A DNA stretch of 64,000 nucleotides from Planctomycetota bacterium. GTDB lineage: Bacteria; Planctomycetota; UBA1135; UBA2386. The notes beneath the pieces are model-generated. The model was given only the letters and a program-made list of their open reading frames with translations. It was not told the DNA's origin and searched no databases. The position numbers were made by a program, and so were the translations under genes. Shown in pieces: positions 9,009 to 17,623 of the stretch (within the stretch, counting starts at the first letter, position 1; every line of letters starts with the position of its first letter). Where the stretch lies: NCBI GenBank assembly GCA_020638695.1, contig JACKIB010000003.1:186001-250000 (forward strand), given 5' to 3'.

Positions 9009-10090
9009 GCTTCGAGAATCGCTACGGGTTGCTCGACCGGGCGCTCCACCGGCTTGCATTCGCCAGCGGGTTGGCGCAGTGCGGAATGGCCGACATCGAG
9101 GAGCGGCTGTTCAAGCGCCGCCTCGAAGCACTTCGGCTCGGCCCCCCGCTGCTGGTCACGGCACTGCCACGGGCCGGCACCACGATCCTGCTCGAGGTCC
9201 TGGCCGGGACCCGGACCTTCGCCGCACACACCTACCGGGAGATGCCATTCGTGCTCTGCCCGCTGCTGTGGCAACGGATTTCGCAGCCGTTCCACCGCCG
9301 CGACCGGCCGCGCGAGCGGATGCATGGCGACGGAATCCAGGTGTCGCTCGACAGTCCGGAGGCACTCGAAGAAGTGATCTGGAAGCGGTTCTTCAACAGC
9401 CACTACCGCGGCCGCTGCATCCCGGTTTGGCCCGCCTGCACCGCGCCGGAGTTCGCCGAGTTCTTCGCCGCACACCGCCGCAAGGTCGTCGCTCTGCGTG
9501 CCGCGCACAAGCCCGACGCCAGCCGCTACGTGTCGAAGAACAACCTCAACGTGGCACGCCTCCCGGCGCTGTGGGACGCGGTCCCCGACGCCACCGTCGT
9601 GGTGCTGTACCGCGAACCGCTGCAACACGCCAGCTCGCTGCTGCGCCAACACCTGCGGTTTTCCGAGCGACACGCTGCCGATCCGTTCAGCCGCCGCTAC
9701 ATGGCCGACATCGGGCACTTCGATTTCGGTGACAACCTCAAGCCGATCGACTTCGACGGCTGGTTCAGCCAGCGCGACCCCGCCGCTCCGGGCCCCGACT
9801 CGGTCGCGTTCTGGCTCGACTACTGGCGCGCGACGTACCGCCACGTGCTGCGCCACGCCGCGGACCCGCGCCTGCTGTTGGTCGGTTTCGAACGGTTGGT
9901 CACGAGCCGCGATCTCGACGCCTTCGCCGAGCGGATCGGCGTGGCGAACCCCGACGAATTGCGACAACGCCGCACCATGCTGCACGAACCGAAGGGGCAC
10001 CACACCGACCCGCAGGGCATCGACGACACCGCGCGGCGCGACGCGGACTCGCTCTACCGGCAACTCGAAGCACGGGCGGTACCGATGTGA
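9005..10090 (+). CDS. PAPS-dependent sulfotransferase family protein
   Basis: This 361-residue protein carries the 5'-phosphosulfate loop TALPRAGTTILLEVLAG near residue 55 and a 3'-phosphate-binding segment VVVLYREPLQHASSLL. Both are diagnostic of the sulfotransferase P-loop fold. It should transfer sulfate from PAPS to a hydroxyl or amine of a sugar, lipid or protein; the acceptor cannot be read. The start is taken as GTG 9005, which overlaps the upstream TGA by 4 bp like the other junctions of this operon. GTG 8987 is an alternative. It ends 9 bp from the convergent LamG gene. Divergent cysD-cysNC would supply its PAPS. Confidence 0.8.
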   Translation: MSFENRYGLLDRALHRLAFASGLAQCGMADIEERLFKRRLEALRLGPPLLVTALPRAGTTILLEVLAGTRTFAAHTYREMPFVLCPLLWQRISQPFHRRDRPRERMHGDGIQVSLDSPEALEEVIWKRFFNSHYRGRCIPVWPACTAPEFAEFFAAHRRKVVALRAAHKPDASRYVSKNNLNVARLPALWDAVPDATVVVLYREPLQHASSLLRQHLRFSERHAADPFSRRYMADIGHFDFGDNLKPIDFDGWFSQRDPAAPGPDSVAFWLDYWRATYRHVLRHAADPRLLLVGFERLVTSRDLDAFAERIGVANPDELRQRRTMLHEPKGHHTDPQGIDDTARRDADSLYRQLEARAVPM

Positions 10091-10099
10091 CTGCGCCGG

Positions 10100-11776
10100 T
10101 CAGCGCTCTAACGCGTGCACCAGTGCGTTCGAAGCCGCAATCGTGGTCGCGGATGCTGCGAGCACCTGTGTCTCCACCACCAGCCCGGCGAGGGTGAGAT
10201 CGTTCGGCACCCCGACCGGCAGGTCGATCTCGCCATTGCCGTCGAACGCGGCGGACAGCTGCGCGTCGAACGTGCTGTACCAAGCGCAACCGGCGAGCCC
10301 GGGGAATGCGATCCCGAGGTCGAACGGCGCCGTGCGACGCACCCCGAGCGCCAGCAGCAGTCCGCCGTTTGCCGGCCCGGTGGCGAACACCCCGAAGCTG
10401 CTGTTGCCGAGTCGTGGCAAGCCGCCGCGACACCCGTGCCACACCCCGCACGGCGCGCCGAGGCCGCCGCATGCCGCACTCGCGGCGCCGCACCAGGCCT
10501 GGATTTCGGTCGCCGACGCCGCCCAGTTGTTCAGCCGGAACTCGTCGATGTCGTACGCCGAACTCGCGGTGGTCGACTGGTACATACCGACCTTGAACGA
10601 CGCCGGCCCGGTCGCGATCGCCGCACCGGCCTGGATCACGATCGGCAGCCCCCACGCGACACCGTCGACGTACCACTGCGCGCGCAACGCGGCGGCATCG
10701 ACGACCAGACCGACGCACACGCCCTGCGTCGCCCGCGCCCGCTCCTGGATGCTCGTTCCACCGACGATCGGCATCAGCAGGTCCCGGTCGGGAGCATTGA
10801 ACGCGCGAACCCACAGGGTGCGACCCGCCAGTCCACCGGTCTCGCACCGGAACCCCGCTGCACCACCCCACAAGTTGCTCTGCGGATCGTTCACCGCCAC
10901 GTTGGTGCGTTCCTTCATCCACCAGTGCAGCGTCAGGCTGCCGCCGACACCCCCAAACCACCCGGTATCGGCAAAGCTGTAGCTGCCCGCCGCGCGGTGG
11001 TCGCTGCCGCGCAGCGCCGCCGCACCGAAGCGTGCCGGTGCACTCCACGCACTCGGCAGCCCGGCACTCTGCACCGCGAAGGTGCGCGGCGACTCCAACG
11101 CTTCGTAGTTCACCGCCTCGCCACCCGAGCCGCGGTCGAACCGCAGGTACATCAGCGCCGCCGGCGACGATCCACCGGTCGCCACCACCCGATACGCGGC
11201 CCCGCGCTGCAGCACCCCGCTGCTGCTCGCCTCGTCGATGCCAAACCGCGCCGCCTGCAGCAGTGTCCGCACGAGCAGCACCGGCGTGTTCGGCTGCACG
11301 TCGATGGTGAACGCGCACCGCACCCCGCGGGTGCCCGGCATCGGACGGCTGAGCGCAGCCAGGAATCCATTCCACGACCCACCGGACCCGGCGGCGAAGC
11401 CGGCCGCCACCGCGGCGTTGCCGGTGAACGGCAACAGCGGACCGCTGCTGTCGGCGAGCAGCGCACCGGTGGTCTCGTCGACCACGGCGGCCTGGATCGC
11501 CGCGACCGCGGTGTTGGGCGGCAGACTGATTCCACAAGCGCAGTAGCGCAGAGGCGTAGCGCCGCCGTCCGTGACGTAGCCGGGAACGAACACCACGAAG
11601 CGGGTGTCGGAGCGCTGGAGGATCGACAGCTGGGGCGCAGGTGCCGCGACCGGGCGTCGCACACAGGCAGCCGCGATCTGCGGCAGCAGACCCGCGAGCA
11701 GCAGCGCCGCCGCCGCCGCGCGCTCTGACCGCCACGAAGACGAACGGGTGGCGGCGAATCCGAACCGGACCGCCAT
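10100..11776 (-). CDS. Secreted LamG-domain protein with shared C-terminal domain
   Basis: This is a 558-residue protein. The ATG at 11774-11776 precedes a long signal (SERAAAAALLLAGLLPQIAAAC). A concanavalin/LamG-like jellyroll covers about residues 260-430 (GSLTLHWWMKERTN, VDGVAWGLPIVI, DIDEFRLNNWAAS). The last 110 residues form a beta-rich domain ending VPNDLTLAGLVVETQVLAAS...SNALVH, also seen at the ends of the proteins at 29771 and 50362. The frame is open farther upstream, but that part has no protein-like features. It is probably a surface or periplasmic binding protein; the ligand is unknown. Confidence 0.75.
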   Translation of the reverse strand: MAVRFGFAATRSSSWRSERAAAAALLLAGLLPQIAAACVRRPVAAPAPQLSILQRSDTRFVVFVPGYVTDGGATPLRYCACGISLPPNTAVAAIQAAVVDETTGALLADSSGPLLPFTGNAAVAAGFAAGSGGSWNGFLAALSRPMPGTRGVRCAFTIDVQPNTPVLLVRTLLQAARFGIDEASSSGVLQRGAAYRVVATGGSSPAALMYLRFDRGSGGEAVNYEALESPRTFAVQSAGLPSAWSAPARFGAAALRGSDHRAAGSYSFADTGWFGGVGGSLTLHWWMKERTNVAVNDPQSNLWGGAAGFRCETGGLAGRTLWVRAFNAPDRDLLMPIVGGTSIQERARATQGVCVGLVVDAAALRAQWYVDGVAWGLPIVIQAGAAIATGPASFKVGMYQSTTASSAYDIDEFRLNNWAASATEIQAWCGAASAACGGLGAPCGVWHGCRGGLPRLGNSSFGVFATGPANGGLLLALGVRRTAPFDLGIAFPGLAGCAWYSTFDAQLSAAFDGNGEIDLPVGVPNDLTLAGLVVETQVLAASATTIAASNALVHALER

Positions 11777-11988
11777 GGCGGCCCCCGACCTGCTTGCCTC
11801 GCGACGCACGAGCTGACCTCCCGTGTGAGCCGACTGCCCGAGCCAGATCTCGCGACGCCGCGGACCGTTCGCCTCGGTCGAGCCCGACCCTACTCGCGAA
11901 CCGTGCGGCATTCCAGCGGGCATGCCGCGACGGGATCCATCTCCGCGTTTGGCAGGGCCGACCCGCTTCGTTAGAAGGATGATCCGCC

Positions 11989-12972
11989 ATGCGCGATCCG
12001 CACCGAGAGCAGCCTGCCGACCCCTTGGTGGGCTCGACCCTGGGTGGCTACCGGATCCGCAGTGTCTTGGGGCGTGGCGGGTCTGCCGTGGTGTACCGCG
12101 CCGAGCAGGTCGAGCTCGCCCGCGACGTGGCACTCAAGGTGCTCAACCGGTCCGATGACGCCGACGCGCTCGACCAACAGGTGCAGGCGTTCCGCCGCGA
12201 GGCACGCATCGCTGCACAGCTCGACCATGTCCGTCTGGTGCGGGTGTACGACGTCGGCGAGGCCGACGGGCGCCACTTCCTGTCGATGGAGCTGATCGCG
12301 GGGGGCAATCTGGCGCGGCGGATCAAGCGCGACGGGGCGATGCCTTGGCCGGAGGCGGTCGTGATCGCCAAGGACATCGCTACCGCACTGCAGTGCGCGC
12401 ACGGCCACGGCCTGGAGCACCGGGACGTCAAGCCGGCCAACGTGTTGTTGACCACGGACGGCCGCGCCAAGTTGGCGGACCTGGGGCTCGCAGGTACCGA
12501 AAGCCACGCCGGGACCGCCGCGTTCATGTCCCCGGAACAGGTGCTGCGCCGCGCCATCGACCACCGCACCGACCTGTACTCGCTCGGCTGCACGACCTTC
12601 GCCATGCTGGCCGGACGCCCGCCGTTCGCCGACCGATCGAGCCGCAAGATGCGCGAGGACCACGTGCGCGCCCAACCACCCGAGCTCGGCGAACTCGGCG
12701 TCGAGCTACCCACCGATCTTACGGACCTGGTCACGGACCTGCTGGCCAAGGACCCCGCCGAGCGACCACAGTCCGCCGCCGAAGTCATCGAACGCCTCGA
12801 CGCGATCGCTGCTGGCGACAGCGGAGAACCGATGCCCCGCGTCCGGTCGCGGACCGCGCGGGCGCGTCGAACCCGCCGCCGCGAGGGTTCCTGGGCCGGC
12901 ATGCTGCTCGGGCTGGTGCTGCTCGGCGCAATCGCGATCGCCGCCGCGTTGGCCTTCAAGTTCCTCAAGTGA
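11989..12972 (+). CDS. Membrane-anchored Ser/Thr protein kinase (Hanks type)
   Basis: This is a 327-residue protein with a kinase domain at about residues 20-265: glycine loop LGRGGSAVVY, VALK lysine, catalytic HRDVKPANVLL, and APE-equivalent SPEQ. The metal-binding DFG is replaced by DLG (KLADLGLAG), and the activation segment is very short. A basic stretch and one transmembrane helix end the protein (MLLGLVLLGAIAIAAALAFKFLK) with no sensor domain outside, so it would be a cytoplasmic kinase tethered by its tail. The start is ATG 11989 with GAAGGA upstream. Its partner is unknown. A palindrome follows the stop. Confidence 0.9.
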   Translation: MRDPHREQPADPLVGSTLGGYRIRSVLGRGGSAVVYRAEQVELARDVALKVLNRSDDADALDQQVQAFRREARIAAQLDHVRLVRVYDVGEADGRHFLSMELIAGGNLARRIKRDGAMPWPEAVVIAKDIATALQCAHGHGLEHRDVKPANVLLTTDGRAKLADLGLAGTESHAGTAAFMSPEQVLRRAIDHRTDLYSLGCTTFAMLAGRPPFADRSSRKMREDHVRAQPPELGELGVELPTDLTDLVTDLLAKDPAERPQSAAEVIERLDAIAAGDSGEPMPRVRSRTARARRTRRREGSWAGMLLGLVLLGAIAIAAALAFKFLK

Positions 12973-12994
12973 ACCGTGCCCATCGCGGCCAAGT

Positions 12995-13018
12995 GCTCAC
13001 CCAAGGCCTTGGGTGAGC
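12995..13018. terminator. 24-bp perfect palindrome after the kinase gene
   Basis: GCTCACCCAAGG is followed immediately by its exact reverse complement, 22 bp after the kinase stop. It has no U-run. It could act as a bidirectional terminator between the rightward kinase and the leftward deaminase, or as an operator; its position favours a terminator. Confidence 0.5.
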
Positions 13019-13163
13019 GCGGCGGTGCGCGCCGCCATGCGACCTGGCCGCTTTGCTCGTTCGGGCTTCCCGGGCCGCTGCCCGCGCGAAGGACAGTTGC
13101 CCAGGTGTCACGGAAGGTAGCGGAGGCTCTTCGCATACCGACACGATCCGCGGCCCCCGCAGC

Positions 13164-13625
13164 TCAGGGCTCGCCGATGTCCTCGTTCCACAGCTGCGGC
13201 TGCGCCGCCAGGAACTCCTGCATCAACGCGTGACACTCCGGGTCGTCGACGATTCGCAAGTCGACCCCCCGCTCGCGCAGGTATTCCTCCGGGCCACGGA
13301 ACGTGCGGTTCTCGCCGACCACCACCCGCGGGATGCGGTAGAGCAGCACCGCACCGGAGCACATGTCGCAAGGCGACAGGGTCGAGTAGAGCGTGGCGCG
13401 CCGGTAGTCGGCGGCGGGTCGGCGCCCGGCGCGCTCGAGACAGTCCATCTCGGCGTGCAGCACCGTGCTGCCCTGCTGCACCCGACGGTTGTGCCCGCGG
13501 CCGACGATCTCCCCGTCGACCACCAGCACGGAACCGATCGGGATCCCGCCCTCGGCCAGGCCGAGCCGTGCTTCATCGATCGCAGCACGCAGGAAGACGT
13601 CCACGTGACGCGACGATAGCGGCAC
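13164..13625 (-). CDS. Cytosine deaminase, fungal (Fcy1)-type
   Basis: This 153-residue member of the cytidine/deoxycytidylate deaminase superfamily has zinc ligands His57 and Cys86/Cys89 (HAEM and SPCDMC) and catalytic Glu59. From known sequences, the run LYSTLSPCDMCSGAVLLYRIPRVVVGEN and the C-terminal NEDIGEP closely resemble yeast cytosine deaminase rather than tRNA adenosine deaminase or guanine deaminase, which have different tails. It would convert cytosine to uracil in the cytoplasm. Its position beside an NCS2 permease and a full uracil-degradation operon supports this. It is divergent from the permease with a gap of about 50 bp. Confidence 0.85.
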   Translation of the reverse strand: MPLSSRHVDVFLRAAIDEARLGLAEGGIPIGSVLVVDGEIVGRGHNRRVQQGSTVLHAEMDCLERAGRRPAADYRRATLYSTLSPCDMCSGAVLLYRIPRVVVGENRTFRGPEEYLRERGVDLRIVDDPECHALMQEFLAAQPQLWNEDIGEP

Positions 13626-13675
13626 GGCACTCCCGCGGGTTGGAAATCGTCAGCCACTGTGCTCGTCTTGGCGCG

Positions 13676-15022
13676 GTGGCCAACCGACTGATCTACGGCA
13701 TCGACGACATTCCCCCGGCGCGCGAGGTGCTCGTCCTGGGCCTGCAGCACTACCTGACGATGTTCGGTTCGACGGTGGCGATCCCGCTGCTGCTCGCCAA
13801 GAGCCTCGGCATCGAGAGCGATCCGGTGACACTCGGGATGTTGATCAGCACGATGTTCTTCGTCAGCGGCATCACGACCCTGCTGCAAACCACCTGGGGC
13901 AATCGGCTGCCACTGGTGCAAGGCGGCACCTTCTCGTTCCTCGCCCCGACCATGGCGATCTGCAGCCTCGGCCCACTCGCCAAAGCCGGGTTCGAAGTCC
14001 GTATCCAGCACGTCCAGGGTGCGGTCATCCTCAGCTCGCTGGTCGAGATCGCCGCCGGCTACTCCGGCTTGGTCGGCAAGCTGCTGCGCTTCCTCCGCCC
14101 GATCACGATCGCGCCGACCGTGGTGCTGATCGGGTTGGCCCTGTTCCGCTTCGGCGCGCCGATGGCCGGCCGTGACTGGTGGACCGGTGGACTCACCATC
14201 GGATTGATCGTGCTGTTCAGCCAACTGCTGAGCCATCGTTCACGGCTCTGCCAGATGTTCCCGATCCTGCTCGGCATCGGCGGCGCGTGGGCGTTCGCCG
14301 CGCTGATGACCTGGACTGGCGCCTTTCCCACGGACCATCCATCGCACGTCTCGTTGCAGAACCTCGCCGCCGCGCCGTGGTTTCGCGTGCCGTATCCCCT
14401 GCAGTGGGGTTGGCCGCAATTCGGCGCCGCGGCGTTCCTGGCCATGCTGTCGGGCGTCTTGGCATCGATCGTCGAGTCGGTCGGCGACTACCACGCGTGT
14501 GCGCGGATGGCCGGTGCCCCACCCCCGACGGCACGCGACATCGACCGCGGCATCGGAATGGAGGGCATCGGTTGCCTGGTCGCCGGCCTGTTCGGCACCG
14601 GCAACGGAACGACTTCCTACAGCGAGAACATCGGCGCGATCGGCCTGACCAAGGTCGGCAGCCGGCGGGTCGTGCAGTGCGGCGCCCTGCTGATGCTCGG
14701 CCTGGCGACCTTCGGCAAGTTCGGTGGGCTGTTCACCACCATCCCATCGCCGATCGTCGGGGGGATGTACTGCGTCATGTTCGGCATGATCGCCGGCGTC
14801 GGACTGTCGAACCTGCAGGCGGTCGACTTGGATTCGCCGCGCAATCTCTTCGTACTCGGATTCGCGCTGTTCATGGGCCTGTCGGTGCCGGAGTACGTGA
14901 ACGGGATCGAACTGGCACGGGACGCAGGCACACTGTGGACCATCGTGCACACGCTGGGCAAGACGGGGATGGCGGTGGGTGCGCTGTGCGCCCTGGTGCT
15001 CGACAATCTGCTGCCTGAGTGA
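13676..15022 (+). CDS. NCS2 family nucleobase permease (uracil/xanthine type)
   Basis: This 448-residue inner-membrane transporter has about 14 hydrophobic segments and the NCS2 signature region TTSYSENIGAIGLTKVGSRRV. The substrate-site Glu equivalent is in ASIVESVGDYHACARM. NCS2 proteins are proton symporters for uracil, xanthine or urate; the genomic context (cytosine deaminase and reductive pyrimidine degradation) favours uracil or cytosine. The start is uncertain: GTG 13676 gives MANRLIYGIDDIPP, and a TTG near 13640 is possible. It converges on preA with a 26-bp gap. Confidence 0.87.
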   Translation: MANRLIYGIDDIPPAREVLVLGLQHYLTMFGSTVAIPLLLAKSLGIESDPVTLGMLISTMFFVSGITTLLQTTWGNRLPLVQGGTFSFLAPTMAICSLGPLAKAGFEVRIQHVQGAVILSSLVEIAAGYSGLVGKLLRFLRPITIAPTVVLIGLALFRFGAPMAGRDWWTGGLTIGLIVLFSQLLSHRSRLCQMFPILLGIGGAWAFAALMTWTGAFPTDHPSHVSLQNLAAAPWFRVPYPLQWGWPQFGAAAFLAMLSGVLASIVESVGDYHACARMAGAPPPTARDIDRGIGMEGIGCLVAGLFGTGNGTTSYSENIGAIGLTKVGSRRVVQCGALLMLGLATFGKFGGLFTTIPSPIVGGMYCVMFGMIAGVGLSNLQAVDLDSPRNLFVLGFALFMGLSVPEYVNGIELARDAGTLWTIVHTLGKTGMAVGALCALVLDNLLPE

Positions 15023-15048
15023 GGTCGGATCCGCCCGGCGGGGGTGCG

Positions 15049-16332
15049 TTACAGCTCCCCCAGTCCCCCGGGTACCCGATCGCGACCTGCCGCGACCCGA
15101 TCGTTCCAACTCTCCCGCGCCGCCCCCCGCCGCCGCTCGACCATGGTGATGCACCCCTCGACCGGGCACACCAACGCACACAGGTTGCACCCGACGCACT
15201 CCGGCTCGTCGACGTATGGCACCCGCACCGCACCCTGCGGTTCCGAAGGCAGATGGATGCACTGGTGCGCGCCGTCATGGCATGCCACATGGCACAGGTT
15301 GCAGCCGATGCACCGCGCTGAGTCGATCGCCGCCACGGTGTGGAAGTTCAGGTCCAGCTCACCCCAGTCGCGGTACGCCGGCACCGCGGCGCCGACCAGC
15401 TGCTCGACGCTGTGCAGCCCCTTGTCGCACAGGTAGCGGTCGAGCCCATCGATCAGGTCGACAACGATGCGGAAACCGTGGTGCATCACCGCGGTGCACA
15501 CCTGCACGGTATGCGCGCCGAGCGCCAGGAACTCCGCCGCGTCGCGCCAGGTGGCGATGCCTCCGATACCGCTGATCGGCACCGGCACCGCGCCGTCGCG
15601 CGCCAGGTCGGCGACCATGCGCAACGCGATCGGCTTGACCGCCGGACCGCAGTAGCCACCGTGGCTGGATGCGTCGCCGACGCTCGGTAGCGGAACCATC
15701 CGATCGAGGTCGACGCCGATCACGCTCTGCACGGTGTTGATCAGCGACAGCGCGTCGATCCCTCCGCGCACCGCGGCCCGTGCCGGATCGCGCACGTCGG
15801 TGACGTTCGGCGTCAGCTTGGCGATCACCGGCACGGAGGCGACCTCCATCACCCAGCGGACCAGTTCCTCGAGCACCGCCGGTTCCTGACCGACCGCCGA
15901 ACCCATGCCGCGTTCGCACATGCCGTGCGGGCAGCCGAAGTTGAGCTCCAGCCCATCGGCGCCGGTGTCCTCGACCCGGCGGATGATGTCGCGCCACTCC
16001 TGCCGCGTCTCGAACATCAGCGACACGACCAGCGCGTGGCTCGGGTGGCGCCGTTTGACCGCCGCGATCTCGCGCAGGTTGTCCGCCAGCGGTCGGTCGG
16101 TGATCAGCTCGATGTTGTTCAAGCCCATCATCCGCCAGGTGCCGTAGTCGACCGAGGCCAGCCGGCTGGACACGTTCACGATCGGGTTGCCCAACGTCTT
16201 CCACACCGCACCACCCCAGCCGGCGTCGAACGCGCGCATCACCTGGTCGCCGCTGTTGGTCGGCGGGGCGGAAGCCAGCCAGAACGGGTTGGGACTGCGG
16301 ATCCCGGCGAAGTCGACGGCGAGGTCAGGCAC
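15049..16332 (-). CDS. preA: NAD-dependent dihydropyrimidine dehydrogenase, subunit PreA
   Basis: This 427-residue protein has an FMN-binding dihydroorotate-dehydrogenase-like barrel (SPNPFWLASAPPTNSG, KTLGNPIVNVSSRLA, ELNFGCPHGM) followed by two 4Fe-4S motifs (CIGCNLCHVACHDGAHQC and CVGCNLCALVCPVEGC). It reduces uracil or thymine to the dihydropyrimidine with electrons passed from PreT, in the cytoplasm. The GTG start at 16330-16332 lies inside the end of preT (8-bp overlap), showing translational coupling. It is the last gene of the six-gene operon transcribed from 22699. Confidence 0.93.
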   Translation of the reverse strand: MPDLAVDFAGIRSPNPFWLASAPPTNSGDQVMRAFDAGWGGAVWKTLGNPIVNVSSRLASVDYGTWRMMGLNNIELITDRPLADNLREIAAVKRRHPSHALVVSLMFETRQEWRDIIRRVEDTGADGLELNFGCPHGMCERGMGSAVGQEPAVLEELVRWVMEVASVPVIAKLTPNVTDVRDPARAAVRGGIDALSLINTVQSVIGVDLDRMVPLPSVGDASSHGGYCGPAVKPIALRMVADLARDGAVPVPISGIGGIATWRDAAEFLALGAHTVQVCTAVMHHGFRIVVDLIDGLDRYLCDKGLHSVEQLVGAAVPAYRDWGELDLNFHTVAAIDSARCIGCNLCHVACHDGAHQCIHLPSEPQGAVRVPYVDEPECVGCNLCALVCPVEGCITMVERRRGAARESWNDRVAAGRDRVPGGLGEL

Positions 16333-17623
16333 CGGCGACCTCCTGCAGTAGCGCGTCGATCGCCCGCGCCGCGCGCTGGCCGTCGCGCACCGCGTGCACC
16401 ACCTCCTTGCCACCGTTGACCGCATCGCCGCCGGCGAACACCCGCGGGTTGCCGGTGGCCATGGTGTGCGGGTCGACCTCGATCCGACCGCGATCGTCAC
16501 ACGTCACGCCGGGGAAGGCGCGCGCCCAGCGGTCGAGCCGCGCCTGACCGATCGCCACCACGACCAAGTCCGCCGGCACGCTCGCCAACGTGCCGCTGTG
16601 GTCGCCGAGCAGCACCTCGACGCCGCGTCGCGCGTCGAGCACCTCCACGACGTTGACGTGTTCGATCAGCTGCAGCCGGTGATCGGCCAGCGCCGGCCCG
16701 AGCTCGTGGTCGTAACCCGACATGTCCGGCCGGCCGCGGCGGTAGACCAACTGCACACTAGGCACCCCGAGGACGAGCAATTCGCGCGCGGTGTCGACCG
16801 CGGTGTTGCCGCCGCCCACCACCACCGCACGCCGCACCCCATCGACCCGGAACCCCGGGTCGGTCTTCAACCGGCGGATCCAATGCGTCGCTCCGACCAC
16901 CTGCGGCCGGTCCTCACCGGGCACGCCGAGGCGCCGGTCGGGTCCCAGCCCGATCCCGAGGAACAACGCGTCATGCTGCGCCAACAGTCGATCGGGGCCG
17001 AGGTCTCCGCCGATCTCGACCCCGGTGCGGATCTCCACGCCGAGCGACTCGATGAACGCCACCTCGCGCAGGTTGTCGGTGATCTGGAACTTGTAGGGTG
17101 CAATCCCGGTGGCGTTGAGCCCCCCCGGCCAGGTATCGCGCTCGTAGATCACCGGCGCGTGGCCGCGCAACGCCAGCGCGCCGGCACAGGCGAGCGATGC
17201 GGGACCGGCCCCGACCAACCCCACCGAGCGACCACTCGGCGACGCCGGCTGCAGCATGTCCGGCGCCATGCCGTGGGCCATCGCGTAGCGCTGCAGGCGA
17301 CCGATCGGGATCGCCGGACGGCCTTGGTGCACGTAGACGCACGTCGACTGGCACAGCACTTCGACCGGGCAGACTCGTGCACAACTGTCGCCGAGCAAGT
17401 TGGCGTCGAGGATGGTGCGCGCCGCCCCACGCAGATTGTCGGTGCCGATGCTGCGGATGAACGACGGGATGTCGATCTCGGTCGGGCAACGCTGCACGCA
17501 GGGCGCGTCGAAGCAGTACAGGCAGCGCGCCGCTTCGGCGCGAGCCTCGGCGGACGACAGCAGCGGGTAGCGTTCGGCGAATGCGGCCTCGGACCGATCC
17601 TGCGGCACCGGGTAGCGGCTCAC
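16325..17623 (-). CDS. preT: NAD-dependent dihydropyrimidine dehydrogenase, subunit PreT
   Basis: This 432-residue flavoprotein has an N-terminal cysteine-rich region for iron-sulfur clusters (CLYCFDAPCVQRCPTEID, CARVCPVEVLCQSTC). Next comes an FAD-binding GAGPASLACAGALALRGH, then an NAD-binding VVGGGNTAVDTARE, as in the GltD/DPYD N-terminal module. It takes electrons from NADH and passes them to PreA. The start is GTG 17621-17623, overlapping the aminotransferase stop by 4 bp. Longer frames upstream run antisense-like through that gene and are rejected. Eukaryotic DPYD is the fused form of PreT and PreA. Confidence 0.93.
   Translation of the reverse strand: MSRYPVPQDRSEAAFAERYPLLSSAEARAEAARCLYCFDAPCVQRCPTEIDIPSFIRSIGTDNLRGAARTILDANLLGDSCARVCPVEVLCQSTCVYVHQGRPAIPIGRLQRYAMAHGMAPDMLQPASPSGRSVGLVGAGPASLACAGALALRGHAPVIYERDTWPGGLNATGIAPYKFQITDNLREVAFIESLGVEIRTGVEIGGDLGPDRLLAQHDALFLGIGLGPDRRLGVPGEDRPQVVGATHWIRRLKTDPGFRVDGVRRAVVVGGGNTAVDTARELLVLGVPSVQLVYRRGRPDMSGYDHELGPALADHRLQLIEHVNVVEVLDARRGVEVLLGDHSGTLASVPADLVVVAIGQARLDRWARAFPGVTCDDRGRIEVDPHTMATGNPRVFAGGDAVNGGKEVVHAVRDGQRAARAIDALLQEVAGA

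Noticed and set aside
9900..11990. 696-residue - strand frame overlapping the LamG gene
   Set aside because: Out of frame with the signal peptide and LamG motifs; arginine-rich shadow.
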